Shown: positions 1-9,294, counted from the stretch's first letter. The stretch is 61,792 nucleotides of DNA from Streptomyces longispororuber (GCF_014656095.1 NZ_BNBT01000035.1:1-61792); one strand, 5' to 3'. Notes: generated from the letters alone by a model not told the origin. A program made the numbers and translations.

Positions 1-57
1 CTCGTCCTCAAACGCCGGACGGGCTATCCCCTAGCCCGTCCGGCGTTTGAGGACGAG
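1..57. repeat. Dispersed Streptomyces intergenic repeat, perfect palindrome, likely terminator
   Basis: Two copies of the repeat core GTCCGGCGTTTGAGGACG lie head to head, giving 26-bp perfect arms around a 5-nt loop (tcccc). It sits just beyond the stop of the leftward gene at 92-403, so it can act as a transcription terminator for that gene and for whatever lies left of the window. Further single copies of the core occur at 10041, 41247, 53239, 57995 and 58037. Confidence 0.8.
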
Positions 58-91
58 GCCGCCAGGCCGATCAACCGACCGGGCCCAGGGC

Positions 92-403
92 TCAGCCCCG
101 CCTGCCGTGGAAGGATTCCACCGCGGCCCTCACCCCGGCCAGCGCACGCGCCAACGCGCTCACCGACCCGATCGACCCCGCCACCAGTAACAGCGACCGC
201 CGCAACCGCCGCGGCTCCGGCGCGCCCGTCGCCGCCATCGTGGCGAGCGCCGCCAGTTCGTCCTCGGCGATCGCGCGGTCGGGGAACTCCCCGGGGTGGG
301 CGGCGAGTTCGCGCCGTAAGCGGGACACCGCCGACCGCAGCTCCGTGACCCGGGGATCCTCGTACCCGTCCGGCACCGCTCTGTGCCCCGCGCTCCGCCC
401 CAT
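92..403 (-). CDS. DUF5955 family hypothetical protein
   Basis: A 103-aa protein of unknown function. The sequence resembles the small actinobacterial DUF5955 family: an Arg/Glu-rich helical N-terminal half followed by an Ala/Leu/Ser-rich helix near residues 68-90. There is no signal peptide and no convincing membrane span. The ATG at 403 was chosen because the frame upstream of it loses coding character; a GGAG lies close to it and a GGGGAGAG about 14 nt upstream. It is transcribed away from the nucleotidyltransferase gene at 518, leaving a 114-bp divergent intergenic space, and ends at the palindromic repeat at 1-57. The family name rests on remembered similarity and is moderately sure. Confidence 0.6.
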   Translation of the reverse strand: MGRSAGHRAVPDGYEDPRVTELRSAVSRLRRELAAHPGEFPDRAIAEDELAALATMAATGAPEPRRLRRSLLLVAGSIGSVSALARALAGVRAAVESFHGRRG

Positions 404-517
404 GCTCCGCAACACAGCTCTCCCCCTCGTCCTCGCACCACGTCGTGCGGCAGCCGCACCTTTCGGCCATGCCCGGCCGGAACAGGGTCCCCAGAACCCA
501 TGCGGTAAGCAAGGGTC

Positions 518-1171
518 ATGACTGAATCCTTTCCGCCGCACCCCGGCACGACCCCGGACGCCCTCCGAGCCGCCTCCGCCTCCCCCGGCGAGGTCGCCGG
601 GCTGCTGCTCGCCGCGGGCGGCGGGCGGCGCCTCGGCGGGTGTCCGAAGGCGCTGCTCGAACACCGCGGCGAGCTGTTCGTGGAGCGGGCCGCGCGGGCC
701 CTGCGCGAGGGCGGCTGCACGCGCGTGCACGTCGTGCTCGGGGCCACCGCAGACGTCGTACGGGAACAGGCCGCGCTGCCGGGGTGCGTCCTCGTGGACA
801 ACCCGGCGTGGCGGGAGGGCATGGGCGGTTCGCTGCGCGCCGGGCTCGCCTCGCTGGCGGGCACCGGCGCGCGGGCCGCCCTGGTCACCCTCGTCGACCA
901 GCCGGGCGTCGGGGCGCCGGCCGTGGCCCGGCTGCTGGCCGCGTACCGCTCGCCCGCCACGCTGGCCGCCGCCGCGTACGACGGCGAGCGCGGCCATCCG
1001 GTGCTGTTCGGCGCGGACCACTGGGACGGCGTCGCGGCGGCCGCCACGGGGGACCAGGGGGCTCGCGCCTACCTGCGGGAGCACGCGGGCGCGGTGGCGC
1101 TCGTGGAGTGCGGGGACGTCGCCGAGCCGTACGACATCGACACGGTGCCGGACCTGGAGCGGCTGGAGTGA
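518..1171 (+). CDS. MobA-like nucleotidyltransferase (NTP transferase domain)
   Basis: A 217-aa cytosolic protein of the MobA/MocA-like NTP transferase family. The family signature LLLAAGGGRRLGGCPK near residues 30-45 binds the nucleotide, and the VTLVDQPGV stretch near residue 128 carries the metal-binding Asp. Family members include CTP:molybdopterin cytidylyltransferases that mature molybdenum hydroxylases such as xanthine dehydrogenase. The gene lies just upstream of aceB in a window rich in purine catabolism, so a role in making cofactor for xanthine dehydrogenase is plausible but inferred. Sugar-phosphate or other nucleotidyl transfer cannot be excluded. A 25-residue Pro/Ala-rich N-terminal extension precedes the domain. 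Confidence 0.75.
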   Translation: MTESFPPHPGTTPDALRAASASPGEVAGLLLAAGGGRRLGGCPKALLEHRGELFVERAARALREGGCTRVHVVLGATADVVREQAALPGCVLVDNPAWREGMGGSLRAGLASLAGTGARAALVTLVDQPGVGAPAVARLLAAYRSPATLAAAAYDGERGHPVLFGADHWDGVAAAATGDQGARAYLREHAGAVALVECGDVAEPYDIDTVPDLERLE

Positions 1172-1276
1172 GCCGCGCGCGGCGCCACCCTGGCCACCGC
1201 GGCGGCGCCCTGTTCCACTGGGAGTGACGGCGGTGGCACTCCGAGCCGCGTTGTGTCGACGAAGAGAATCTCGACA

Positions 1277-1316
1277 TCAACAAAACATTGAACTTCCACC
1301 ATGAGGAAACTAGTAT
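1277..1316 (+). promoter_or_regulatory. aceB promoter with two overlapping operator palindromes
   Basis: A good vegetative promoter, TTGAAC (1288-1293), 17 bp, TAGTAT (1311-1316), places the start near 1322 and leaves a leader of about 108 nt. Operator A, ATCAACA-N3-CATTGAA at 1276-1292, overlaps the -35 box. Operator B, TTCCACCATGAGGAA at 1294-1308, fills the spacer. Operator A recurs before uraD and catalase, operator B before hyi, so both are probably repressor sites of the purine/glyoxylate regulon. Confidence 0.65.
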
Positions 1317-1429
1317 CCACTGCTCAGAAGCGCCCGACACCCCAGACGGCGCCCGCAGCCGCATTCAGGCGCCACGGCACTCGGTGCCGTGCCGCGGGGC
1401 CGCCCGCTCGCTGAAGGAAGTGACAGCTC

Positions 1430-3052
1430 ATGTCCGCACCAGCGCCGTCCCCGCTGGCCATCGTCGACGCCGAGCCCCTGCCCCGGCAGGAAGAGGTCCT
1501 CACCGACGCGGCCCTCGCCTTCGTGGCCGAGCTGCACCGCCGGTTCACGCCCCGCCGCGACGAGCTCCTCACCCGCCGCGCGGAGCGCCGCGCCGAGATA
1601 GCCCGCACCTCCAGCCTGGACTTCCTGCCGGAGACCGCCGCGATCCGCGCCGACGACTCCTGGACGGTGGCGCCCGCCCCGGCCGCCCTGAACGACCGGC
1701 GCGTGGAGATCACCGGCCCCACCGACCGCAAGATGACCATCAACGCGCTCAACTCCGGCGCGAAGGTCTGGCTCGCCGACTTCGAGGACGCCTCCGCCCC
1801 CACCTGGGAGAACGTCGTCCTCGGCCAGCTCAACCTCATCGACGCCTACGAGCGCCGCATCGACTTCACGGACGAGCGCACCGGCAAGTCGTACGCCTTG
1901 AAGGCCCCCGACGAGCTGGCCACGGTCGTGATGCGGCCGCGCGGCTGGCATCTGGACGAGCGGCACCTGACGGACGCCGACGGCCGCCCCGTGCCCGGCG
2001 CCCTCGTCGACTTCGGCCTGTACTTCTTCCACAACGCCCGCCGCCTGCTCGACCTCGGCAAGGGCCCGTACTTCTACCTGCCGAAGACGGAGTCGCACCT
2101 GGAGGCCCGCCTCTGGAACGAGATCTTCGTCTTCGCGCAGGACCACGTGGGCGTCCCGCAGGGCTCCGTCCGCGCCACCGTCCTCATCGAGACGATCACG
2201 GCCGCGTACGAGATGGAGGAGATCCTCTACGAGCTGCGCGACCACGCCTCGGGGCTGAACGCGGGCCGCTGGGACTACCTGTTCTCCATCGTCAAGAACT
2301 TCCGTGACGGCGGGCAGAAGTTCGTGCTGCCGGACCGCAACGCCGTGACGATGACCGCCCCGTTCATGCGCGCCTACACCGAACTGCTCGTGCGCACCTG
2401 CCACAAGCGCGGCGCGCACGCCATCGGCGGCATGGCGGCGTTCATCCCGTCCCGCAAGGACGCCGAGGTCAACAAGGTCGCCTTCGAGAAGGTCAAGAAC
2501 GACAAGGACCGCGAGGCCGGGGACGGCTTCGACGGCTCCTGGGTCGCCCACCCCGACCTCGTGCCCATCGCCATGGAGTCCTTCGACAAGGTCCTCGGCG
2601 ACAAGCCGCACCAGAAGGACCGGCTGCGCGAGGACGTGAGCGTCGCCGCCGGCGACCTGATCGCCATCGACTCCCTGGACGCGAAGCCCACGTACGCCGG
2701 CCTGGTCAACGCGGTGCAGGTCGGCATCCGCTACATCGAGGCCTGGCTGCGCGGCCTCGGCGCGGTCGCCATCTTCAACCTGATGGAGGACGCGGCGACC
2801 GCCGAGATCTCCCGCTCCCAGATCTGGCAGTGGATCAACGCGGGCGTCGTCTTCGACAACGGCGAGGCCGCCACCGCCGACCTCGCCCGTGAGGTCGCCG
2901 CCGCCGAACTGGCCGCGATCCGCGCCGAGATCGGCGAGGAGGCCTTCGCCGCGGGCAAGTGGCAGGAGGCCCACGACCTGCTCCTGCAGGTCTCCCTGGA
3001 CGCGGACTACGCGGACTTCCTCACCCTGCCGGCGTACGAGCGGCTGCGCTGA
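1430..3052 (+). CDS. aceB: Malate synthase A
   Basis: A 540-aa enzyme, the usual length of malate synthase A. It condenses glyoxylate with acetyl-CoA to give malate and CoA in the cytosol. Family landmarks are clear: LADFEDASAPTWEN near residue 105, MRPRGWHL with the catalytic Arg near 165, LIETITAAYEMEEILYEL with a metal-ligand Glu near 250, and the GFDGSWVAHPDLVP block near 370. The start has a GAAGGAAG ribosome site. Purine degradation yields glyoxylate, and this promoter shares operators with the uricase operon and catalase, so here the enzyme probably serves purine salvage as much as the glyoxylate bypass. No isocitrate lyase gene is in the window. Confidence 0.95.
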   Translation: MSAPAPSPLAIVDAEPLPRQEEVLTDAALAFVAELHRRFTPRRDELLTRRAERRAEIARTSSLDFLPETAAIRADDSWTVAPAPAALNDRRVEITGPTDRKMTINALNSGAKVWLADFEDASAPTWENVVLGQLNLIDAYERRIDFTDERTGKSYALKAPDELATVVMRPRGWHLDERHLTDADGRPVPGALVDFGLYFFHNARRLLDLGKGPYFYLPKTESHLEARLWNEIFVFAQDHVGVPQGSVRATVLIETITAAYEMEEILYELRDHASGLNAGRWDYLFSIVKNFRDGGQKFVLPDRNAVTMTAPFMRAYTELLVRTCHKRGAHAIGGMAAFIPSRKDAEVNKVAFEKVKNDKDREAGDGFDGSWVAHPDLVPIAMESFDKVLGDKPHQKDRLREDVSVAAGDLIAIDSLDAKPTYAGLVNAVQVGIRYIEAWLRGLGAVAIFNLMEDAATAEISRSQIWQWINAGVVFDNGEAATADLAREVAAAELAAIRAEIGEEAFAAGKWQEAHDLLLQVSLDADYADFLTLPAYERLR

Positions 3053-3068
3053 GCCCGCGCGGAACCGC

Positions 3069-3102
3069 CCCGCCCCCGGTGCCGTACGGCGCCGGGGGCG
3101 GG
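3069..3102. terminator. Bidirectional hairpin between aceB and the STAND gene
   Basis: A long GC-rich inverted repeat (left arm to 3084, right arm from 3087) with roughly 15 pairs, one G-U and a tiny central spacer, lies between two convergent genes only 57 bp apart. It has the form of a Streptomyces terminator without a U tract. Confidence 0.6.
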
Positions 3103-3109
3103 CGCGTCC

Positions 3110-6100
3110 TCAGGGCCCGGCCGCCGGCAGGCCGAACCGCCTGCGCTCCTCGGCGGTCAGGGCACGCGGGGGTTCGCCGGCGGCCGCGGCGGCTTCCAGC
3201 AGGGCCGCGCCCGCGGCCGCGTCGGTCCGCCCGGGCAGCGTCCACGTGTACCGGACGTGGTCCTCGCCGGTCACCGCGAAGCGGCGGTCGTCCAGCCAGC
3301 GGGCGTCGAGCGCCACCACGGCGTCCATCAGCCCCACGGCCAGGCACTCCCCCGTGGCGGCGAGCCAGAACCGCACCCGGCGGATACCGGTACTGGCCAG
3401 GTGACGGCCGTCGGGCGACCAGGCCAGGCGCCTGCTGCCGTCGCCGCCGCGCACGGTGCGGACCAGTGCGGCCCCGGAGGCGGCGTCGTACACGCTGACG
3501 TGGCAGTCCTGGCCGAGCAGGGCGAGCGCCCGGCCGTCCGGTGACCAGCACAGCGCGCACACCGCTCCGGCGGCCGTGCGGAAGTCCCCCGTCCGCGCCC
3601 CCGTGGCGGGGTCCCAGACGGTCAGCCGCCCGTCGTCCTCGGCACCGGCGAGCGCGGTGCCCTCGGGGTGCCACGCCAGGACGCCGCTCAGCCGGGGGCC
3701 GCTGTCCATGACCGCGGCGCGCCGCCCCGTCGCGGGGTCCCACACCTCGACCCGAGGCGCCCGCTCCTGCCAGAAGTCCCGGCCCAGCGTGGCCAGGGCC
3801 GTGCCGTCCGGGGACCACGCGCAGAGCGCGGGCACGGTGGAGTCCGGGGTCATCCGGGCGGCGCGGGTCCTGAGCACCGCGTCCCAGAGTTCGACCCTGT
3901 CCTTGAACGCGACGGCGAGCAGGTCGCCGCCGGGCTGCCAGGCCACCGTGGCCGGCCGGGGGTCCTGTGCCGCCATGACCCGTACGGGTTCCGGCGCGGC
4001 TCCCGTACGCACGACCCGTACGGTGCCGGAGCCCCGCGCGGTGGCGGCCACGCGGTCGCCGTTCCAGGAGACGTCGTTCAACGTCCCGGTGGCGAGGGCG
4101 CGTTCCCGCCCGGTGGCCATCTCGCGGACGTGGGCGTCGGCGCCGGACGCCCAGGCGAGCCGCGTGGCGTCACCACTCCAGGCGAGTGCCTCGACGCGTC
4201 CGTCGGGCACGATCTCGCGGTGCTCCGCCAGGTCCGGCGAAGAGGCCTCGTACACCGCGATGCGGGCGACGGTCGCCCACCCCTCCTCGGCGACGGCGAG
4301 GAACCGGCCGTCGGGGGACCAGGAGAGCGCGAGGACCGCCCCGGACGTTCCGCGCTCCGCGACGGTCCGCCCGTCCCCGGCGGACACGACGCGGAGGAGC
4401 TGTCCGGCCCCCACCGCGGCCTTCCCGCCGTCGGGCGACCAGTCGACGCAGGTCTCCCGGAGCAGCCTGGGGCTGTCGTACGGGGAGAGCGTCCACAGCG
4501 TCGCCGCGTCCGCCGTGCGCACCACGCGCAGGGTGTCGTACTCGATGACCAGCAGGTGGGTGGCGTCCGGGGACCACCGCAGGCCGCTCGCGCCCTGCGC
4601 CTCCAGGGTCCGCCGGGCGGCCGGGGCGTCGTCGGCCCCGTCGAGGTCCACGACCGTGACACCGGAGGCGGTGAAGGAGGCCGCGACCCACCGGCCGTCG
4701 CGGGAGACCGCCACGGCGTTCGGCCCGAAGGCGTCGGTGGTCGCCACGGGATCGGCCCGGTCGAACCGGCGCACCGCCACCGGCCCCGGCGGCCGGGCCG
4801 CCGCCCAGTACGCCGCGCCGCCGCCGAGACCGGCGGCCGTCAGCGGGCCGAGCCCCACGTCCTCCTGGCCGACGGGGTCGCCCCCGGCCGTCCAGGTGGC
4901 GAGCTGACCGTCCTCGCCGAGGGTCCGCAGCAGCCCGGACGCCGGGTCCCAGCCGAGCGCGAGGATCCTTCCGGCGTGCCCCAGGGCGAGGCGCTCCGCC
5001 GCGGGCGGCCGGAGGGCGGCCCAGAGCGTCAGCACGGAGGCCGGTGTGGCGGCGACCTCGCGCACGGCGGTCGCGGCCAGGGCGAGCGCGAGGGCCGGTT
5101 CCTCCCTGGCCGCGTACACCTGCTGGGCCGCCGCGGCCAGGGCGTCCGCCCGGTCGCCGGCCTCCCGCCGCTCCCGCTCCCGGGAGGCGGCGACCAGGTC
5201 GCGGACCGCCGCCGACACGTCGTGTGCGGCCGTCAGGTCAGCGGCCTGGGCGAGGCGGCTGCCGCGCAGCAGGTCGTCCGGGGGCTCGCCCTGCGCCCGC
5301 CAGGTCGCGGCCCGGCGTTCGAGGTCGGTGACCAGGCGCAGGGCCTCCTCGTGGCGGGCGACGAGGTCGCGCAGGCGCGGCCAGTTCCGCAGCAGGGCCT
5401 CGTGGACGAAGTCGAGGGCGTCACCGGCTTCGGTGCCGGTGAGGAGCCGGGCCTCGCGGAGCTCCTCGGCGATCTCCCGCCGCGGCCCGTCCAGGGCGTC
5501 GGCGGCCACGAGCCGCCGGGTGCGGCCGCGTTCGTCCCAGGAGACGAAGGCGAGCAGGACCGCGTCGACCGTCTCCGCGGGGTGCCGTGCGACGAGGCGT
5601 CCGTACACGGCTTCCGCGTGGCGCCCGATGGACTCGGCCAACGGCCCGCCGCTCTCCAGGAGTTCGCGGCCGATGCCGGCGCCGGGGGCCGCCGCGTCGT
5701 AGAGGTCGCGCAGCAACTGGCCGAGCAGCGGCAGGGTGTTGCCCGCGGTGGCCTCCGCGGTGAGGATCTCCACCACCTCCGCGTCGATGTCCACCCCGGC
5801 CGCCCTGGCGGGTCCGGCGATCACCGCGCGGGTCTCGGCCACCCCCAGCGGCGGGAGCAGCACCCGGGCGCGGAAGAGGTCCGCGTACGGGCCCGTGGCC
5901 GCGTCCCGCAGGTACTCGGTGGGCAGCGCGGCGAGGACGTGGAACTGGGGCAGGGTGCGCAGCGCCGACCGCAGCAGGCCGAGGAAGGGGGCGCGCTCCT
6001 CCTCGGGCACCCTGCGGAAGACCTCCTCCACCTGGTCCACGGCCAGGACGACGCGGCTCCCGCGGTCCTGGGCCGCCAGCAGGGCGGCGGCCAGGACGGT

Positions 6101-6697
6101 GGGGCGGCGCCCGTCCGGCGCGGCCGCGAGGGCCGCCGCCTCCTCGCGCAGGTCGTCGGCGAGCCGCCCCACCTCGTCCCGGCCGGGCGTCGCGCCCGCG
6201 AACAGGGCGCGGGCGAGGGCGGTGAGCCGCGCTGCGCCCGGGCGCAGCGGCCCGAGCACCGTGTGCCCGCGGCGGAGCCGGGGCAGGACGCCCGCGGCGA
6301 GGAGGGACGACTTGCCGCTGCCGGAGGGGCCGACGACGGTGATCCAGCGCTCCCCGGCGGCGCGGCCGTGGGCCACCCGGTCCACGGTCTCGTCCGTCGC
6401 CGTGCGGCGGCCGAAGAACACCTCCGCCCGGTCCGGCCCGTACGCCTCGAGGCCCGGGTACGGGTTGCCGCTCCCGGTCCAGGTGACGCGGCGCCGCTCG
6501 ACCCGGCGCCGCACCAGCTCCGCCACGACGAGCGCGGCGATCCCGAGCGGCAGCCAGAGCGGGGCGTACCGCTCGACCAGCGGCAGCGGCCCCCACCACC
6601 CGGCGGGGTCCGCCGTGACGAGGTTCGTGCCGAAGCCGAGGGCCACGCCGACGAGCAGCGCGGTCAGGTCGAGGGGCATCCTGCGGGGCGCGGTCAT
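3110..6697 (-). CDS. Membrane-anchored STAND ATPase with C-terminal WD40 repeats
   Basis: A 1195-aa protein. Two hydrophobic helices (about residues 8-25 and 45-63) anchor it in the membrane. They are followed by the nSTAND/NACHT-type lead-in (NPYPGLEAYGPDRAEVFFGR), a Walker A GPSGSGKSS at 123-131 and a Walker B VVLAVDQVEEVF near 215. The last half is a beta-propeller region with about ten WSPDG-type blades. STAND proteins are signal-dependent ATPase switches; the WD40 part is the likely sensor. No enzymatic effector domain is visible, so the membrane helices may be the output. Start ATG 6697 was chosen because upstream sequence is repetitive and only GTG starts exist there. Function is unknown; regulation or phage defence are possibilities. 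Confidence 0.8.
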   Translation of the reverse strand: MTAPRRMPLDLTALLVGVALGFGTNLVTADPAGWWGPLPLVERYAPLWLPLGIAALVVAELVRRRVERRRVTWTGSGNPYPGLEAYGPDRAEVFFGRRTATDETVDRVAHGRAAGERWITVVGPSGSGKSSLLAAGVLPRLRRGHTVLGPLRPGAARLTALARALFAGATPGRDEVGRLADDLREEAAALAAAPDGRRPTVLAAALLAAQDRGSRVVLAVDQVEEVFRRVPEEERAPFLGLLRSALRTLPQFHVLAALPTEYLRDAATGPYADLFRARVLLPPLGVAETRAVIAGPARAAGVDIDAEVVEILTAEATAGNTLPLLGQLLRDLYDAAAPGAGIGRELLESGGPLAESIGRHAEAVYGRLVARHPAETVDAVLLAFVSWDERGRTRRLVAADALDGPRREIAEELREARLLTGTEAGDALDFVHEALLRNWPRLRDLVARHEEALRLVTDLERRAATWRAQGEPPDDLLRGSRLAQAADLTAAHDVSAAVRDLVAASRERERREAGDRADALAAAAQQVYAAREEPALALALAATAVREVAATPASVLTLWAALRPPAAERLALGHAGRILALGWDPASGLLRTLGEDGQLATWTAGGDPVGQEDVGLGPLTAAGLGGGAAYWAAARPPGPVAVRRFDRADPVATTDAFGPNAVAVSRDGRWVAASFTASGVTVVDLDGADDAPAARRTLEAQGASGLRWSPDATHLLVIEYDTLRVVRTADAATLWTLSPYDSPRLLRETCVDWSPDGGKAAVGAGQLLRVVSAGDGRTVAERGTSGAVLALSWSPDGRFLAVAEEGWATVARIAVYEASSPDLAEHREIVPDGRVEALAWSGDATRLAWASGADAHVREMATGRERALATGTLNDVSWNGDRVAATARGSGTVRVVRTGAAPEPVRVMAAQDPRPATVAWQPGGDLLAVAFKDRVELWDAVLRTRAARMTPDSTVPALCAWSPDGTALATLGRDFWQERAPRVEVWDPATGRRAAVMDSGPRLSGVLAWHPEGTALAGAEDDGRLTVWDPATGARTGDFRTAAGAVCALCWSPDGRALALLGQDCHVSVYDAASGAALVRTVRGGDGSRRLAWSPDGRHLASTGIRRVRFWLAATGECLAVGLMDAVVALDARWLDDRRFAVTGEDHVRYTWTLPGRTDAAAGAALLEAAAAAGEPPRALTAEERRRFGLPAAGP

Positions 6698-6906
6698 CGC
6701 CGGGTTCCCCCGGACGGGGCCGGGTCCGGCGGCGGCCTGCGCGGCGCGGTCACCGCCGTGCCCCCTCGGGCTGCCCCGGACGGCTCGCCGTGGGGCTCCG
6801 GGCTGCCTCGGGTCCCGCGGCACCGTCGCCGCCACGGTCCTCGGACGGGGCCGGGTCCGGCGGCCTGCGGGGCGCGGTGGTTGCCCCCGCCCGCTCGGGC
6901 GTCGTC
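6681..6906. repeat. Tandem duplication of the STAND gene start region
   Basis: The block ggacggggccgggtccggcg plus the following CTGCGGGGCGCGGT-like stretch occurs at 6712-6750 and again at 6843-6878, about 131 bp apart. A shorter third copy (6681-6700) overlaps the start codon region of the STAND gene. Read leftward, the copies would encode repeats of TAPRRxPxD. No separate gene is supported in 6698-7021. Confidence 0.55.
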
Positions 6907-7021
6907 ATCCGCGTGCCCCTTCCCCCGCGTCCGGCACCGGGAGGCCCGCCGCGCGCGCTCCCCCGCCCTTACGGTCCCCCGCGGCCGCCGCGCGCACACG
7001 CCCCGGCGGTGCCGGTGGCCG

Positions 7022-7936
7022 TCACGGGTACCGCTTCGCCGGGCGCGGGTCCGGCTTGCCGTGCAGGTTCGGCACCCTCTTCAGCCAGGCGGGGCGGGCC
7101 GCCTCCGTGGCGCGGGCGCGCCGCTCGGCCTCGGCGTCGAGCTCGGCGCGGGAGGGGAAGTCGGTGGGCAGCCAGGCCGCGGAGGCGCGGGCGCGGGCGG
7201 CCAGGTACGTGACGTAGGCGGCGCGCAGCTCGTCGGGGCCGTCGAAGCCGGGCTCGTCGGCGAGCCAGGCGTCGGGGACCTCCGCGGTGATCTCGCGCAG
7301 GAGGTCCTCCGTGACGAGCGGCGCGAGCTTCGCGTCGGCCCTCCGCACGTCGGGGCCGTAGCGCCCGAGCGCGTGGTGGCGGACGTCGTAGGCCTTCTCG
7401 GCGGTGTCGAGGACGGAGGCGGCGTCCCAGCGGTGGTGGAAGACCAGGGCGGCGCCGTGGTCGATGAGCCACAGCTTCGGCTCGTGGACGCCGAAGGTGG
7501 GCCACACCATGAGGTTGGAGCTGTGCACGGTGCGGTCGACGTTGGCGGTGAGGGCGTCGAGCCAGACGATCTCGCCGGCCTCCACGGGGTCCACGTCCAG
7601 CTCGGTGTCGGGGGTGACGTCACGCGCGCCGGGGAGGTAGTCCATGCCCAGGTTCAGACCCGCGCTGCGGCGCAGCAGGTCCTGGACCTCCTGGTGGGGC
7701 TCGTGCGCGCCGACGGCCGGGTCGAAGTGCGCGAGGACCAGCTCGGGCACGCGCAGGCCGAGGCGGCGGGCCAGCTCGCCGACGACGACCTCGGCGACCA
7801 GCGCCTTGCGGCCCTGGGCGGAGCCCGTGAACTTCAGCACGTACGTCCCGAGGTCGTCGGCCTCGACGACCCCCGGCACGGAGCCGCCGGTCCGCAGGGG
7901 TTCCAGGTACCGGACGGCGGTCACTTCTCGCAGCAC
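7022..7936 (-). CDS. HipA family kinase-like protein
   Basis: A 304-aa cytosolic protein similar to the stand-alone actinobacterial HipA-like kinase family. It shows LREVTAVRYLEP at the N-terminus, a lysine strand TYVLKFTGSAQGRKALVAEVV near residues 35-55, an ANVDRTVHSSNLM segment near 135 that matches the catalytic-loop region of HipA kinases, and WLIDHGAALVFHH near 160 containing the metal-binding Asp. It is not a toxin-antitoxin pair: no HipB-type partner lies beside it. GTG 7936 was chosen to match the usual family N-terminus and has a GGTGG ribosome site; GTG 7945 and ATG 7996 are alternatives. It is divergent from the VWA gene. The substrate is unknown. Confidence 0.75.
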   Translation of the reverse strand: MLREVTAVRYLEPLRTGGSVPGVVEADDLGTYVLKFTGSAQGRKALVAEVVVGELARRLGLRVPELVLAHFDPAVGAHEPHQEVQDLLRRSAGLNLGMDYLPGARDVTPDTELDVDPVEAGEIVWLDALTANVDRTVHSSNLMVWPTFGVHEPKLWLIDHGAALVFHHRWDAASVLDTAEKAYDVRHHALGRYGPDVRRADAKLAPLVTEDLLREITAEVPDAWLADEPGFDGPDELRAAYVTYLAARARASAAWLPTDFPSRAELDAEAERRARATEAARPAWLKRVPNLHGKPDPRPAKRYP

Positions 7937-7971
7937 ACCAGCCACCCTAACCGGGCACCGCAACGGGTTTT

Positions 7972-8008
7972 TTGGAGCGGACCGACCTTGATCCATAGGA
8001 TCCGCTGA
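7972..8008 (+). promoter_or_regulatory. Probable promoter giving a leaderless VWA transcript
   Basis: TTGGAG (7972-7977), 18 bp, TAGGAT (7996-8001) predicts initiation at or within one base of the ATG at 8008. No Shine-Dalgarno sequence is present, consistent with a leaderless mRNA. Confidence 0.5.
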
Positions 8009-9294
8009 TGATCACCAGAAAACGGCTCGCGGCGGGCGTCTGTGCCCTGTTCGCGGCCCTGAGCACGGGGCTCGCGCCCACCGCCGCGTACGCGGCCGAC
8101 GAACCGGACGACGGCGGCGCCAAGCCCAAGGTCGAGCTCGTCCTCGACGTGAGCGGCTCGATGCGGGCCCGCGACATCGACGGCAAGAGCCGCATGGCCG
8201 CGGCGAAGCAGGCGTTCAACGAGGTGCTCGACGCCACCCCCGAGGACGTCGAGCTCGGCATCCGCACGCTCGGCGCCACCTACCGCGGCGACGACCGCAA
8301 GACCGGCTGCAAGGACACCGAGCAGCTCTACCCCGTGGGCCCGCTCGACCGGCGGGACGCGAAGACCGCGGTGGCCACGCTCTCGCCCACCGGCTTCACG
8401 CCGATCGGCCCGGCCCTGCTGAAGGCCGCCGACGACCTGGAGGGCGGCGAGGGCTCGCGCCGCATCGTCCTCATCAGCGACGGCGAGGACACCTGCCAGC
8501 CGCTCGACCCGTGCGAGGTGGCGCGGGAGATCGCCGCCAAGGGCGTCAACCTCACCGTCGACACCCTCGGCCTGGTCCCCAACACCAAGATGCGCGCCCA
8601 ACTGAGCTGCATCGCCGAGGCCACGGGCGGCACGTACACGTCCATCCGCCACACCGACGAACTCACCGACCGCGTCGGCCAGCTCGTGGACCGCGCGGCC
8701 GACCCGGTCGTCAACCCCGTGGCCGTCGAGGGCGCCGACCGGTGCGACGCCGCCCCCGAGCTGAAGCCGGGCCTGTACAGCGACCGCGCGGGGTTCGGGC
8801 AGCACCGCTGGTACCGCGTGGACGTCGCGCCGGGCGAGGAGCTGCGCGCCTCGGTGAGCGTCGCGGCCGACCGGGCCGTGAACAACGACTACGGCGTCCT
8901 CCTCCGGGCCGTCACCAAGCACGACCGGGAGATCGTGCGCGGCTCGGAGGCGGGTGACGGCCGCACGGACGTCCTCTCCACGGGCCTGCGCTACCCCAAG
9001 CCGGACGACTCCGACTCCGACTCCGACGAGACCGAGAAGGAGACCGTCTGCCTCCAGGTGTCGCACTCCTTCTCCGCGGCGGCCTCCGGTGCCTCCGCGA
9101 AGGGCAAGCCGGGTCTGCCGGTCGAGCTGGCCGTGGACGTCGTGGACGCGCCGGACGGCTCCTCCGACGTGGCCGCGTTCGGTCTCGGGCGCGGCTGGTG
9201 GCTGCTGGGCGCGCTGGTGCTCACCGGTTTCGTGGGCGGTCTGCTGTGGGGCTGGATCTCGCGCTGGCGGGTCGCCGTCTGGAGGACGAACTGA
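8008..9294 (+). CDS. Secreted, membrane-anchored VWA domain protein
   Basis: A 428-aa protein with a Sec signal peptide (residues 1-29, ending AYA-A) and a C-terminal membrane helix (about 396-418) followed by a short basic tail, so the bulk lies outside the cell. The von Willebrand factor A domain has an intact metal-ion site: DVSGSM at 47-52, the Thr of TPIGPAL, and SDGED. A Ser/Asp-rich linker (DSDSDSDE) precedes the anchor. VWA domains mediate metal-dependent protein binding. The next gene starts inside its stop codon, so the two are co-translated and probably form a surface complex. The precise role is unknown. Confidence 0.85.
   Translation: MITRKRLAAGVCALFAALSTGLAPTAAYAADEPDDGGAKPKVELVLDVSGSMRARDIDGKSRMAAAKQAFNEVLDATPEDVELGIRTLGATYRGDDRKTGCKDTEQLYPVGPLDRRDAKTAVATLSPTGFTPIGPALLKAADDLEGGEGSRRIVLISDGEDTCQPLDPCEVAREIAAKGVNLTVDTLGLVPNTKMRAQLSCIAEATGGTYTSIRHTDELTDRVGQLVDRAADPVVNPVAVEGADRCDAAPELKPGLYSDRAGFGQHRWYRVDVAPGEELRASVSVAADRAVNNDYGVLLRAVTKHDREIVRGSEAGDGRTDVLSTGLRYPKPDDSDSDSDETEKETVCLQVSHSFSAAASGASAKGKPGLPVELAVDVVDAPDGSSDVAAFGLGRGWWLLGALVLTGFVGGLLWGWISRWRVAVWRTN

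Noticed and set aside
7022..7936. HipA-like kinase as a toxin of a HipBA pair
   Set aside because: There is no HipB-type gene beside it, and the protein belongs to the stand-alone actinobacterial family.
3668..8008. 1446-codon plus-strand frame opposite the STAND gene
   Set aside because: Gly/Val/Arg-rich composition without motifs; it is antisense to the STAND ATPase, which has Walker motifs and WD40 repeats.
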